64,000 nucleotides of DNA from NCEH01 sp040049195 (GTDB taxonomy: Bacteria > Pseudomonadota > Alphaproteobacteria > Rhizobiales > Xanthobacteraceae): NCBI RefSeq assembly GCF_040049195.1, contig NZ_JBDZDL010000005.1; one strand, written 5' to 3'. The position numbers and the translations under genes are program-made. The notes beneath the pieces were generated by a model that did not search any database, was not told the DNA's origin, and was given only the letters and a program-made list of their open reading frames with translations. Within the stretch, counting starts at the first letter, position 1, and the number at the start of each line of letters is the position of its first letter. Positions 38,786 through 47,744 of this stretch are shown piece by piece.

Positions 38786-40332
38786 AGGGGGTTGGCGGGT
38801 TCGGGCCGAAGCCAGAGGGAGCCGGGATCATTCCCGGCGCGCGCGTCTTGCGCGCCATCCTGCTCGCGCTCGGCCTGTCCACGCTGCTGACCGCCTGTGC
38901 CGGCGTCGACATGGATCGGTTCAGCACCGCAGCTCCCGGCGGCGCGGCCCGCGCCGAGCTGCCGGAGATGACGCCGGCCCAGAAGCGCGAGCACGAGCGT
39001 TTGGTGGCAAGCTACGGCGGCGCCTATGACGACCCGGAGCTGAAGGCGCTGATCCAGCAAGTGGTGGAACGCCTCGTGGCAGCCTCCGAGCGGCCGGACC
39101 TGCGCTATCGCGTCACCGTGCTGAATTCGCCCGCCATCAACGCCTTCGCCTTGCCCGACGGCTCGCTTTACGTGACCCGCGGCCTGCTGGCGCTCGCCAA
39201 CGACACGTCCGAACTCTCCTCGGTGCTGTCGCACGAGATGGCCCACGTCATCGCGCGCCACGCCTCCATCCGCGAGGACCAGACCAAGCAAGCGGTGCTG
39301 GTGAGCCGGGTGATCTCGGACGTGGTCAACGATCCCGACCTCGGCGCGCTCGCCATGCAGAAGAGCCGCATGTCGCTGGCCAGCTTCTCGCGCGGCCAGG
39401 AACTGGAGGCAGACGCCATCGGCGTCGGCATTTCCGCGCGCGCGGGCTTCGATCCATTCGGCGCCTCGCGCTTCCTCACCGACATGGGCAAGCAGGCCAG
39501 CCTGCGCAGCAGCGGCGGCGGCCTCGGCGGCATGGCCTCCGGCACCACCCCGGACATGGACTTCCTGTCCACCCATCCCGCCACGCCCGAACGCATTTCC
39601 ATCGCCAATGCCAATGCCCGCCAATATGCCACGCCCAATGGCAGCGGCGCGTCGGGCGCCAGCACCGGGGAACGCGACAAGGCCGCCTATCTCTCGGCCA
39701 TCAACGGCATGGTCTATGGCGACGATCCAAAGGAAGGGTTCGTGCGCGGGCGCAAGTTCTTCCATCCCAAGCTCGGCTTCACCTTCGTGGCGCCGGAGGG
39801 CTTCTCGCTGGAGAACACCTCCCAGGCCGTGCTCGGCGCCACCGCCTCCGGCTCGGAGGCGCTGCGGCTCGACGCGGTGCGCGTGAACGGCGACCAGTCC
39901 CTCGGTCAATACCTCTCCTCCGGCTGGATCGAGGGGGTGGAGATCAATTCGGTGGAGACGCTCACCGTGAACGGCTTCATGGCCGCGACGGCGGTGGCGC
40001 GGGGCGAGCAATGGTCGTTCCGCATGTTCGCCATCCGCTTCGGCTCGGATGTCTATCGCCTGATCTTCGCCGCGCGGAACCTGACGCCGGAGCTGGACGC
40101 GCAGTTCCGCGAGGCCGCCGATACGTTCCGCCGCGTGGCCAGCGACGAGGCGGAGACGGTAAAGCCGCTGCGCATCCGCGTCGTCTCGGTCGGCCTCGGC
40201 GACACGGTGGACAAGATGGCATCCCGCATGCAGACGCCCGACCGGCCCATGGAGCGCTTCCTGATCCTCAACGGGCTCGATAAGGACGCCAAGCTGCGCT
40301 ACGGCGACAAGGTGAAGATCGTCACCGACTGA
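38782..40332 (+). CDS. M48-family metalloprotease lipoprotein with C-terminal LysM-like domain
   Basis: A 516-residue envelope protease, probably acting in outer-membrane quality control like BepA/LoiP. A lipobox LLTAC (Cys at about 39) ends the signal peptide. The zinc site is HEMAH (about 151-155) with the third ligand in QELEADAIG. A serine/glycine-rich linker (about 245-285) leads to a second domain (KFFHPKLGFTFVAPEGFSLE) and a LysM-like C-terminus (SVGLGDTVDKMASRM ... LRYGDKVKIV). The TTG at 38782 overlaps the stop of the preceding gene; no ATG or GTG lies before the signal peptide. It is coupled to the SNase-like gene. Confidence 0.88.
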   Translation: MKGVGGFGPKPEGAGIIPGARVLRAILLALGLSTLLTACAGVDMDRFSTAAPGGAARAELPEMTPAQKREHERLVASYGGAYDDPELKALIQQVVERLVAASERPDLRYRVTVLNSPAINAFALPDGSLYVTRGLLALANDTSELSSVLSHEMAHVIARHASIREDQTKQAVLVSRVISDVVNDPDLGALAMQKSRMSLASFSRGQELEADAIGVGISARAGFDPFGASRFLTDMGKQASLRSSGGGLGGMASGTTPDMDFLSTHPATPERISIANANARQYATPNGSGASGASTGERDKAAYLSAINGMVYGDDPKEGFVRGRKFFHPKLGFTFVAPEGFSLENTSQAVLGATASGSEALRLDAVRVNGDQSLGQYLSSGWIEGVEINSVETLTVNGFMAATAVARGEQWSFRMFAIRFGSDVYRLIFAARNLTPELDAQFREAADTFRRVASDEAETVKPLRIRVVSVGLGDTVDKMASRMQTPDRPMERFLILNGLDKDAKLRYGDKVKIVTD

Positions 40333-40436
40333 TCCCGGCCGGCGCGCCGCCGGCGGCGCCCGCAGCCCCAACCGCGCGACGTGCGCCGCAATATGCGCCG
40401 GTTTCCCCAAGATCGGGGTCGAAAGCCAAGCAAGCC

Positions 40437-40465
40437 TTGCAAAATAGCCGTTTCTGCACTACGTA
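40437..40465 (+). promoter_or_regulatory. probable sigma-70 promoter of rpsA
   Basis: TTGCAA (40437-40442) and TACGTA (40460-40465) are separated by 17 bp. It lies in the 397-bp gap (40333-40729) before rpsA; the rest of that gap holds no gene that I can support and would be a long 5' leader of about 260 bases, in which autoregulation by S1 is possible but not visible as a clear structure. Confidence 0.5.
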
Positions 40466-40729
40466 AGCCGCGTCCGAGACAGTGACCTTCATGCGAGGGC
40501 CGTTCGGGCGGGCCGGGGGCGCGGGATACGCTGCCCTCGATATGTCGGAGGCAGCCCGCCTTGGCTTTCGCTCGGTGCCTGACCTTGCACACCTCAACCT
40601 GCTTCGTATCGAGCGGCCTTTGCGCCGGCCCATCGGCTTTGCCGGTGGCGGTTCGGGTGTCTCCCGGACCATCCGCACGATACGGGCGTCCATATCAAAG
40701 ACGCCGGCGCGAGACAGTTCGGAGACTAG

Positions 40730-42430
40730 ATGTCGTTCGCAGAAACCACGCGTGAAGATTTTGCCTCGTTGCTCGACGAGAGCTTCGGCCGCGCCGATTT
40801 GCAGGAAGGCGCCGTCGTCAAGGGCATTGTGGTCGCCATCGAGAAGGATCTGGCGATCATCGATATCGGCCTGAAGACCGAAGGCCGCGTTGCCCTTCGT
40901 GAATTCGCCGGCCCCGGCCGGGAAGTGCCCATCGCCGTGGGCGATGAGGTCGAGGTGTATCTCGAGCGGGTCGAGAACGCCATGGGCGAAGCGGTTCTCT
41001 CGCGTGACAAGGCGCGCCGCGAAGAGAGCTGGGTCAAGCTTGAGAAGGCGTTCACCGCCAATGAGAAGGTCACGGGCGTGATCTTCAACCAGGTCAAGGG
41101 CGGCTTCACCGTCGATCTCGACGGCGCCGTGGCCTTCCTGCCGCGCTCGCAGGTCGACATCCGCCCGATCCGCGACGTCGGCCCGCTGATGCACAACCAG
41201 CAGCCGTTCCAGATCCTCAAGATGGATCGCCGCCGCGGCAATATCGTCGTTTCCCGCCGCACCGTGCTGGAAGAGACCCGCGCCGAGCAGCGCCACGAAC
41301 TGGTCCAGAACCTCGAAGAAGGTCAGGCCATCGACGGCGTGGTGAAGAACATCACAGATTACGGCGCGTTCGTTGACCTCGGCGGCATCGACGGCCTGCT
41401 GCACGTCACCGACATCGCGTGGCGCCGCGTGAACCACCCCACCGAAGTGCTGAACATCGGCCAGACGGTGAAGGTGAAGATCATCAAGATCAATCACGAG
41501 ACCCACCGCATCTCGCTCGGCATGAAGCAGCTCCTCGGCGATCCGTGGGAGGGCATCGAGGCCAAGTATCCGGTGGACGCCCGCTTCAAGGGTCGCGTCA
41601 CCAACATCACCGACTACGGCGCGTTCGTGGAACTGGAGCCGGGCATCGAAGGCCTGATCCACGTTTCCGAAATGTCGTGGACGAAGAAGAACGTCCACCC
41701 CGGCAAGATCGTCTCGACCTCGCAGGAAGTCGAAGTGCAGGTGCTCGAGGTGGATCCCGCCAAGCGCCGCATCTCGCTCGGCCTGAAGCAGACGCTTCAG
41801 AATCCGTGGGAAGCGTTCGGCGAGAAGTATGCCCCCGGCGCGGTGGTCGAAGGCGAAGTCAAGAACAAGACCGAGTTCGGCCTGTTCCTCGGCCTCGACG
41901 GCGATGTGGACGGCATGGTCCATCTCTCCGATCTCGACTGGAATCGTCCTGGCGAGCAGGTGATCGACGAATTCCGCAAGGGCGACGTGGTCAAGGCCAT
42001 CGTGCTCGATGTGGACGTCGAGAAGGAGCGCATCTCGCTCGGCATCAAGCAGCTCGCGGGCGATCCGTTCGCCGAAGCCGGCGATGTCAAGAAGGGCGCC
42101 ATCGTCACTTGCGAAGTCACCGACGTGAAGGACGGCGGCATCGAGGTGAAGCTCACCGGCACCGATCTCACCGCCTTCATCAAGCGCTCCGAGCTGGCGC
42201 GCGAGCGCAACGACCAGCGCCCCGAGCGCTTCTCGGTCGGCGAGAAGCTCGACGCCCGCGTCACCCTGTTCGACCGCAAGGCGCGCAAGGTGCAGGTCTC
42301 CGTCAAGGCGTTGGAAATCGCCGAAGAGAAGGAAGCCGTGGCGGCGTACGGGTCGCAGGACAGCGGCGCTTCCCTGGGCGACATCCTGGGCGCGGCTCTG
42401 CGCCAGCGCGCGGACGACGCCAAGGAGTGA
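40730..42430 (+). CDS. rpsA: 30S ribosomal protein S1
   Basis: A 566-residue protein with six S1 (OB-fold) RNA-binding motifs, starting near residues 28, 113, 198, 283, 370 and 456; the clearest are VVKNITDYGAFVDLGGIDGL and VTNITDYGAFVELEPGIEGL. It recruits mRNA to the 30S subunit. GGAG lies 5 bases before the ATG. Length and repeat number match alphaproteobacterial S1. A strong terminator follows. The sppA and ihfB genes lie downstream, as rpsA and ihfB do in many proteobacteria. Confidence 0.98.
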   Translation: MSFAETTREDFASLLDESFGRADLQEGAVVKGIVVAIEKDLAIIDIGLKTEGRVALREFAGPGREVPIAVGDEVEVYLERVENAMGEAVLSRDKARREESWVKLEKAFTANEKVTGVIFNQVKGGFTVDLDGAVAFLPRSQVDIRPIRDVGPLMHNQQPFQILKMDRRRGNIVVSRRTVLEETRAEQRHELVQNLEEGQAIDGVVKNITDYGAFVDLGGIDGLLHVTDIAWRRVNHPTEVLNIGQTVKVKIIKINHETHRISLGMKQLLGDPWEGIEAKYPVDARFKGRVTNITDYGAFVELEPGIEGLIHVSEMSWTKKNVHPGKIVSTSQEVEVQVLEVDPAKRRISLGLKQTLQNPWEAFGEKYAPGAVVEGEVKNKTEFGLFLGLDGDVDGMVHLSDLDWNRPGEQVIDEFRKGDVVKAIVLDVDVEKERISLGIKQLAGDPFAEAGDVKKGAIVTCEVTDVKDGGIEVKLTGTDLTAFIKRSELARERNDQRPERFSVGEKLDARVTLFDRKARKVQVSVKALEIAEEKEAVAAYGSQDSGASLGDILGAALRQRADDAKE

Positions 42431-42464
42431 TCGGTCGCCTTCGGGCACCGCTTCACGAAAAGAG

Positions 42465-42492
42465 AAAGGCCGGCCTCGCGCCGGCCTTTTTT
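42465..42492 (+). terminator. Rho-independent terminator of rpsA
   Basis: AAAGGCCGGC (42465-42474) and GCCGGCCTTT (42480-42489) form a perfect 10-bp stem with loop CTCGC, followed by more T. It lies 35 bp after the rpsA stop. Confidence 0.92.
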
Positions 42493-42574
42493 ATTGGTGA
42501 CCCCGGATCCGGGGACTCGCTCGCCGGCATGGATGAGCGGGCAGCCGCTCCGCCCGCGCCCGGCGGGCCGCGGA

Positions 42575-43327
42575 TCAGTTCAACCGCAGGACGAAGCGGC
42601 GATTCACCGCCTGAAGCGGACGCGCATTCATCGGGAAGATGGCGCGGAACGCGTCGATGTCGGCCTGAGCGACCTCGATGGAGGTGGCAAACACGTTCCA
42701 ATCCACCACTTCCGCGCACGGCGGCGTGGTGAGCGAGCCTTCGTAGCGATACAATGTGCGCTCGCCCGGCAGGAAGGCGCTGACGTCCATGGCGTCCTTC
42801 AGCAGCGCCCCGCCCTCGGTCTTGGGCGCCGCTGCCATGACGGTCGCGAAGGCGTCGTTCTTCTTGCCGGCCTTCATGAAGACGCCGATCACCGCGAGGC
42901 CGCCGGCGGGAGCGGCATGAACGAAATGCGCCTCCATCGCGGTGCGCTCGCCGCCGAGCGCGTGCTCGCTCGGGGCATGGAAATGAAACTGCCGCAGCTC
43001 GTACACGGTGTTGCCGAGGGTGACGCTGCTGGATGCGGAGGTGGCGTCGGCCTGGATGGTGTGGCCGTTATTGGTGACCTTGAACATCTGCGGCTTCCAG
43101 TCGGGAACAACCGGATGCAGCACGGTCGCGACGCTGGGGTCGAGATCGATGGGCGATTGCTGGGAGCCAACCTGACAGGTCTTGAAATCGCCCGCCAACT
43201 GACCCCATTCGCTCGGTCCGCCGTGGCCTTCATAGGTCCAGTGGGCGGTGGAATCGGCCAGGGCCGCCTGTGCGCAGAGCGGACATGCAGCCAGGCCCTT
43301 GAGAAAACTGCGACGCGTGAAAGACAT
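42575..43327 (-). CDS. alpha-type carbonic anhydrase, Tat-exported
   Basis: A 250-residue periplasmic enzyme interconverting CO2 and bicarbonate. The N-terminus has a twin-arginine motif (TRRSFLKGLAA) and hydrophobic core ending ALA. Zinc ligands are the histidines of QFHFHAPSEH (about 115 and 117) and EAHFVH (about 134). Other family motifs are SPIDL, NNGHTIQ, GSLTTPPC and the C-terminal NRRF. Cysteines in FKTCQVG and TPPCAE probably form the usual disulfide. It stands alone, divergent from sppA with 241 bp between the two starts. Confidence 0.95.
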   Translation of the reverse strand: MSFTRRSFLKGLAACPLCAQAALADSTAHWTYEGHGGPSEWGQLAGDFKTCQVGSQQSPIDLDPSVATVLHPVVPDWKPQMFKVTNNGHTIQADATSASSSVTLGNTVYELRQFHFHAPSEHALGGERTAMEAHFVHAAPAGGLAVIGVFMKAGKKNDAFATVMAAAPKTEGGALLKDAMDVSAFLPGERTLYRYEGSLTTPPCAEVVDWNVFATSIEVAQADIDAFRAIFPMNARPLQAVNRRFVLRLN

Positions 43328-43568
43328 TTTGTTTATGCCCCCAATAAGCGTTTCTGCGGGCGGAAAGATAGCTAGGGTTGCAGGCGCACGCCACGCTTAA
43401 GCTGCGATCCTCGCCAAAATGGAACAGATCCTTGGGCACAGCGAGGCCGAGGGTGGAAGAGGCAGAAAACCTTGCCGACTCAAGAGATGTCGCGCCAACC
43501 GGATGGCGGGTTGCCAAAGGCCGCGCGCACGCTTAACTGACGGGGCCGGGGGCGGCAGGAGAAGCGCA

Positions 43569-44540
43569 ATGTCGCTGGACGTGGACCAGATCGTCGACCG
43601 CCGCCGCTTGCGGCACAAGCTCACGTTCTGGCGCACCCTGGCGGTGCTGGCCCTGGTTCTGGCCATCGGCGGCGCCACCTATTATGCGGTCGGCCGCTCA
43701 GATCTCGAATCCTCGCCCCATGTGGCGCGCCTCATCATCGGCGGCATCATCCGCAATGACCGCGACCGGGTGGAGCTGATCGACCGGATCGCGAAATCCC
43801 GCGCCTCGGCGGTGATCCTCTCCATCGACAGCCCGGGCGGCACGGTCACCGGCTCAGAGCAATTGTTCGACGCCCTGCGCCGCCTCGCGGAAAAGAAGCC
43901 GGTGGTGGCGGTGGTTGAAGGCATGGCTGCCTCCGGCGCCTATATCGCCGCCATGGGGGCGGACCATATCGTCGCCCGGCGCAATTCGCTGGTGGGCTCC
44001 ATTGGGGTGATCTTCCAATTCCCCAATGTCACGGACCTGCTGAAGAACGTCGGGGTGAAGATGGAGGACATCAAGTCCTCTCCCCTGAAAGCCGCGCCCA
44101 ACGGCTATGAGCCTACCAGCCCCGAGGCGCGCGCCGCCATCAATGCGCTGGTCGTGGACAGCTATGATTGGTTCAAGGGCCTCGTAGCGGAACGCCGCGC
44201 CCTCTCGGACGCGAAGCTTGCCACCGTCACCGACGGGCGGGTCTTCACCGGCCACCAGGGACTGGAATTGCAATTGGTGGACGAACTGGGCGACGAGCGC
44301 ACCGCGCGCGCCTGGCTCAGCCGGGAGAAGGGCATTCCCGAGCGTCTGCGCACCCGCACCTGGTCCAGCAAGACCGCCGGCGACGAGTTCGGCTGGCTGC
44401 GCGGCAGCGCGTCCTGGCTGCTCTCGGCGGTGGGCCTGCAGGAAGCCGCGCAGCTTGTGTCGCAGATCGCGCGGGGCGCCCTGGAACGCACTCAGCTTGA
44501 CGGGTTATTGGCCCTCTGGCACCCTCAGATCGGGTCGTGA
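43569..44540 (+). CDS. sppA: signal peptide peptidase SppA (S49 family)
   Basis: A 323-residue membrane-anchored protease that degrades leftover signal peptides. The ATG at 43569 has AGGAG upstream. One membrane helix lies at about residues 22-42 (RTLAVLALVLAIGGATYYA). Motifs: SIDSPGGTVTGSEQLFDALR, nucleophile Ser at about 122 in GMAASGAYIAA, and general-base Lys at about 174 in IKSSPLKAAPNGY, a 52-residue spacing typical of short bacterial SppA. The C-terminal region (RVFTGHQGLELQLVDELG) is also typical. ihfB follows. Confidence 0.93.
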   Translation: MSLDVDQIVDRRRLRHKLTFWRTLAVLALVLAIGGATYYAVGRSDLESSPHVARLIIGGIIRNDRDRVELIDRIAKSRASAVILSIDSPGGTVTGSEQLFDALRRLAEKKPVVAVVEGMAASGAYIAAMGADHIVARRNSLVGSIGVIFQFPNVTDLLKNVGVKMEDIKSSPLKAAPNGYEPTSPEARAAINALVVDSYDWFKGLVAERRALSDAKLATVTDGRVFTGHQGLELQLVDELGDERTARAWLSREKGIPERLRTRTWSSKTAGDEFGWLRGSASWLLSAVGLQEAAQLVSQIARGALERTQLDGLLALWHPQIGS

Positions 44541-44663
44541 AGCCACAGGCGGAACACGAACATCTACACCATCGCCCCCGCAACCTGGGGACGCCTGTAC
44601 GAGCCGGCACCCGAATCGGGTTGCGGGCGCCCATGGATCGGTCCCGAAGGAAGCTGAGCGGTC

Positions 44664-44948
44664 ATGATTAAGTCCGAGCTGGTCCAAAAGATCGCCGAGG
44701 CGAACCCACATCTTTATCAGCGGGACGTGGAAAACATCGTCAACGCCATCCTGGAGCAAATCGTCTCCGCCCTGGCCCGTGGCGACCGGGTGGAACTGCG
44801 CGGCTTCGGCGCCTTCTCGGTGAAGAAGCGCGACGCACGCACCGGCCGCAACCCGCGCACCGGCAAGCAGGTGGACGTGGACGAGAAGATCGTCCCCTAT
44901 TTCAAGACCGGCAAGGAGATGCGCGAGCGTCTCAACATCGAGGGATGA
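44664..44948 (+). CDS. ihfB: integration host factor subunit beta
   Basis: A 94-residue DNA-bending protein of the HU/IHF family. Family features: MIKSELVQKIAEANPHLYQR, ERGD-like VELRGFGAFSVKKRDARTGR and the DNA-intercalating arm NPRTGKQVDV. IVPYFKTGKEMRERLN is the usual IHF-beta end. It pairs with IHF-alpha encoded elsewhere. AAGGAAG lies upstream. The last bases overlap the next gene (ATGA). Confidence 0.96.
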   Translation: MIKSELVQKIAEANPHLYQRDVENIVNAILEQIVSALARGDRVELRGFGAFSVKKRDARTGRNPRTGKQVDVDEKIVPYFKTGKEMRERLNIEG

Positions 44949-45277
44949 GTCTGTCCGTGCGGCGCTTTCTTTCCGTTCTCATCGGCCTGCCGGTGTGCAT
45001 CATCGTCGTGGCCCTGGCCGTTGCCAATCGCAAGATGGTGACGGTGTCGCTGGATCCGTTCAGCCCCGATTCCACCACCCTGGCCGTGACCTTGCCGCTG
45101 TTCGCGCTGCTCTTCGCGACGCTGATCGCCGGCGTCGTCATCGGCGGTGCCGTCACCTGGCTTGGCCAGCGCCGCTTCCGCAAGGAAGCCAAGCGCGCCC
45201 GCAGGATGCTGCCCCCGGAGCCGCCGCGTTCCGCCTCCGGCGCGCCAGCCCTGCCGGCCCCCATCCGCAACGCCTGA
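44945..45277 (+). CDS. LapA-domain (DUF1049) membrane protein
   Basis: A 110-residue inner-membrane protein with two helices (about residues 9-27, SVLIGLPVCIIVVALAVANR, and 50-72, LFALLFATLIAGVVIGGAV) and a basic cytoplasmic tail (QRRFRKEAKRARR). The motif AVANRKMVTVSLDPF between the helices is typical of LapA/DUF1049 proteins. In E. coli LapA acts with LapB in lipopolysaccharide assembly; here only the family is clear. It overlaps ihfB by 4 bp. Confidence 0.85.
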   Translation: MSLSVRRFLSVLIGLPVCIIVVALAVANRKMVTVSLDPFSPDSTTLAVTLPLFALLFATLIAGVVIGGAVTWLGQRRFRKEAKRARRMLPPEPPRSASGAPALPAPIRNA

Positions 45278-45385
45278 TCCGACCCGTGCGTGGCGGCATA
45301 AGGCGTGCGCCTACGCCGGCGCCGCGTGGGGTCGCCGCCGCACTCCCCTTTCGCATTCGCTGAAGCTGGGGACGGGAATCGCGGA

Positions 45386-46258
45386 TCAGTGACCGACGCC
45401 GCGCGGCACTTCGAGCCGGGCGCGTTCGGAATCCAGCCGCTCGATGATCAATTTCGCCACCAGCGTGAACAGCGCGACCGCCGCCAGAACGGTCGCGGCG
45501 GCAAAGGCGGCCGCCACCTGGCTGTCCTGGTAGAGCAGCTCGATCTGCAGCGGCAAGGTGGAGGTCTGGCCCCGAATATTGCCGGACACGATCGACACGG
45601 CGCCGAACTCCCCCATCACCCGCGCATTGCACAGGGTGGCGCCGTACAGCAGCGCGAAGCGCACGTTCGGCAGCGTCACGGTGCGCAGGATGCGCCAGCC
45701 CGAGGCACCGAGCGTCACCGCCGCCTCCTCCTCGTCGCGGCCCTGGGCCATCATCAGCGGCACGATCTCGCGCGCGACGAACGGTGCCGTCACGAACAGG
45801 CTGGCCAGGATGATGGCGGGAATGGCGAACATGATCTTGATGTCATGGGCCTGGAGAAACGGCCCCAGCAGCCCCTGCGCGCCGTAGACGAATAGATAGG
45901 CGACGCCCGCGACGATGGGCGAGATGGAAAAGGGAAGCTCGATCACCGCCAGCAGCAAGCCACGGCCCGGGAAGGAAAACTTCGCCACGGTCCAGGCGGC
46001 GGCGATGCCGAAGGCCACGTTCACCGGCACGCACACCAGCGCGGCGAACAGCGTGAGCCCCATGGCGTGCAGCGTGTCGGGCCGCGCCAGGCTCTCGGCG
46101 AAGGTGGCCCAGCCGCGCCCGAAGGCTTCCGAGAAGATCGAGGCGAGCGGCGCCAGCAGAACGAACACCGTGACCGCCATCACCAGCGCCACAAGGATGG
46201 TACGGGTGAGGCGGCCATCGCCGACCCGGCGGCGCGCGGGAGCACCCTGATCGCTCAT
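45386..46258 (-). CDS. cysW: sulfate/thiosulfate ABC permease CysW
   Basis: A 290-residue inner-membrane permease with six helices; EAA loop EEEAAVTLGASGWRILRTVT with LPNVRFALLYG. Features typical of CysW are GRGWATFAESLARPDTLHAM and GATLCNARVMGEFGAVSIVS. It lies 3 bp after cysT. CysA and a sulfate-binding protein are not encoded nearby, so the complex must be completed from another locus. Confidence 0.92.
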   Translation of the reverse strand: MSDQGAPARRRVGDGRLTRTILVALVMAVTVFVLLAPLASIFSEAFGRGWATFAESLARPDTLHAMGLTLFAALVCVPVNVAFGIAAAWTVAKFSFPGRGLLLAVIELPFSISPIVAGVAYLFVYGAQGLLGPFLQAHDIKIMFAIPAIILASLFVTAPFVAREIVPLMMAQGRDEEEAAVTLGASGWRILRTVTLPNVRFALLYGATLCNARVMGEFGAVSIVSGNIRGQTSTLPLQIELLYQDSQVAAAFAAATVLAAVALFTLVAKLIIERLDSERARLEVPRGVGH

Positions 46259-46261
46259 GGC

Positions 46262-47083
46262 TCAATCCTCCCGGATCGCGCGGCGCTGGTGCCACGCCTG
46301 GATGAGATTGACGCTCACCAGCAGCAGGAAGGCGAGGCCCAGCATGGTGGCCGCGATAGCGGCCGCGGCGGGGTAGTCGTATTCCTCGATGCGGATGAAG
46401 GCGAGCAGGGCCACGATCTCGGTGCGGAACGGCTGGTTGCCGGCGATGAACACCACGGCGCCGAATTCGCCGAGCGAGCGGGCGAAGGCCAGCGAGCAGC
46501 CCGCCAGAAAGGCTGGGAAGATGGCCGGCAGGATCACGGTCCAGAACACGCGCAAGTCGGAGGCGCCGAGCGTGGTCGCGGCCTCCTCCACGTCGGCGGC
46601 GAGGTCCTCCAGCACCGGCTGCACGGTGCGCACCACGAACGGCAGGCTGGTAAACGCCATGGCGCAGGCGATGCCGGCGGGGGCGTAGGCCACCTGGATG
46701 CCCCACTCCGCCAGCGGCCGGCCGAACCAGCCGTTCTTGGCGAACAGCGCCGTCAGCGCGAGCCCGGCGACCGCCGTCGGCAAGGCGAACGGCACGTCCA
46801 CCAGGGCATCGAGCCAGCGCTTTCCGGGAAAGTCATAGCGCACCAGCACCCAGGCGAGGGCAAGGCCATAGACCGCATTGAAGGCCGTGGCAGCGGCGGC
46901 AGTGGTGAAGGTGACCTGGAACGACGCCAGCGTGCGCGGCGAGGTGATGATCGCGATATAGCGCGCGAACCCCACATCCCCCGCTTTCAGCAGCAAGGCG
47001 GCGATGGGCAAAAGGACGATCAGGCCGAGATAGGTGAGCGTGATGCCGAGCGACAAACGGAAGCCCGGAATGACGCTGAACAT
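46262..47083 (-). CDS. cysT: sulfate/thiosulfate ABC permease CysT
   Basis: A 273-residue inner-membrane permease. It begins PGFRLSLGITLTYLGLIVLL, the usual CysT first helix, and has the EAA loop VEEAATTLGASDLRVFWTVI with LPAIFPAFLAG and the motif SLGEFGAVVFIAGNQPF. It heterodimerises with CysW encoded next. AAGGGG lies before the ATG. The small exported protein gene upstream (47167-47499) is on the same strand, 83 bp away. Confidence 0.93.
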   Translation of the reverse strand: MFSVIPGFRLSLGITLTYLGLIVLLPIAALLLKAGDVGFARYIAIITSPRTLASFQVTFTTAAAATAFNAVYGLALAWVLVRYDFPGKRWLDALVDVPFALPTAVAGLALTALFAKNGWFGRPLAEWGIQVAYAPAGIACAMAFTSLPFVVRTVQPVLEDLAADVEEAATTLGASDLRVFWTVILPAIFPAFLAGCSLAFARSLGEFGAVVFIAGNQPFRTEIVALLAFIRIEEYDYPAAAAIAATMLGLAFLLLVSVNLIQAWHQRRAIRED

Positions 47084-47166
47084 GAACGGCCCCTTATATC
47101 GCGCGCAGACCGTCGCCGATTGTGCCCGCCATCAAGAGGCGGGCGGCGCGCAGGCCCCTGTGAAGA

Positions 47167-47499
47167 TCAATAGCCGGGAAGATAGAAGCGGTCCGGCAGC
47201 GGATAGCGCCCCGGAACGATGGTCGACTGGCCTGCGCCATAGGTCGGATAATTATATTCCGCCGGCAACGCATAATCGAGATAGGACTTGGAGCCGGGCT
47301 TCACCACCGTGCCGGCATCCAGCGGCGAACGCTTGGTGACGACGATCTTGGTGCGGGGCTTGGACACCTTCGCACCGGTCTGCTTGGTCGTGGTGGTGCT
47401 GGTCGTCGTGGTCGTGCTTGAGGCGGTCTGGGCCTCGGCCATGCCGACGGACGCGAACGTCAACGCAACGGCGATGGTGAGAAGCGGCGCGAAACGCAT
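47167..47499 (-). CDS. small exported Thr-rich protein
   Basis: A 110-residue protein with signal peptide (MRFAPLLTIAVALTFASVGM, cleavage near AEA), then a threonine-rich low-complexity run (TASSTTTTTSTTTTKQTG), a basic patch (KVSKPRTKIVVTKR), and a Tyr/Pro-rich C-terminus (YNYPTYGAGQS ... YPLPDRFYLPGY). GGAGG lies 5 bases before the ATG. The architecture suggests a surface or periplasmic protein; no family is recognised. Confidence 0.72.
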   Translation of the reverse strand: MRFAPLLTIAVALTFASVGMAEAQTASSTTTTTSTTTTKQTGAKVSKPRTKIVVTKRSPLDAGTVVKPGSKSYLDYALPAEYNYPTYGAGQSTIVPGRYPLPDRFYLPGY

Positions 47500-47744
47500 A
47501 GGACCCTCCAGCACGACACATGAGCCGTTCCGATTCCGGTTACGGCACGAACGCATTGTAAGCAAGGAAACCCTCACGGTCGAGGTCGGTTCCTTTACTG
47601 AGGACGCGATCGCGTGACTCGCCGGCAACACCCCCTCGCCGCACGCCATTGCGCCGCATCGCACCCCATCCATTGCGCAAAGCCGCGCGAGAGCTTAAAT
47701 CACGGCCTTCCGGCATGTGAGACCGGCAACTTCAAGGGAAGAAC

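Noticed and set aside
40322..42448. 708-codon frame on the complement of rpsA
   Set aside because: Antisense shadow of ribosomal protein S1.
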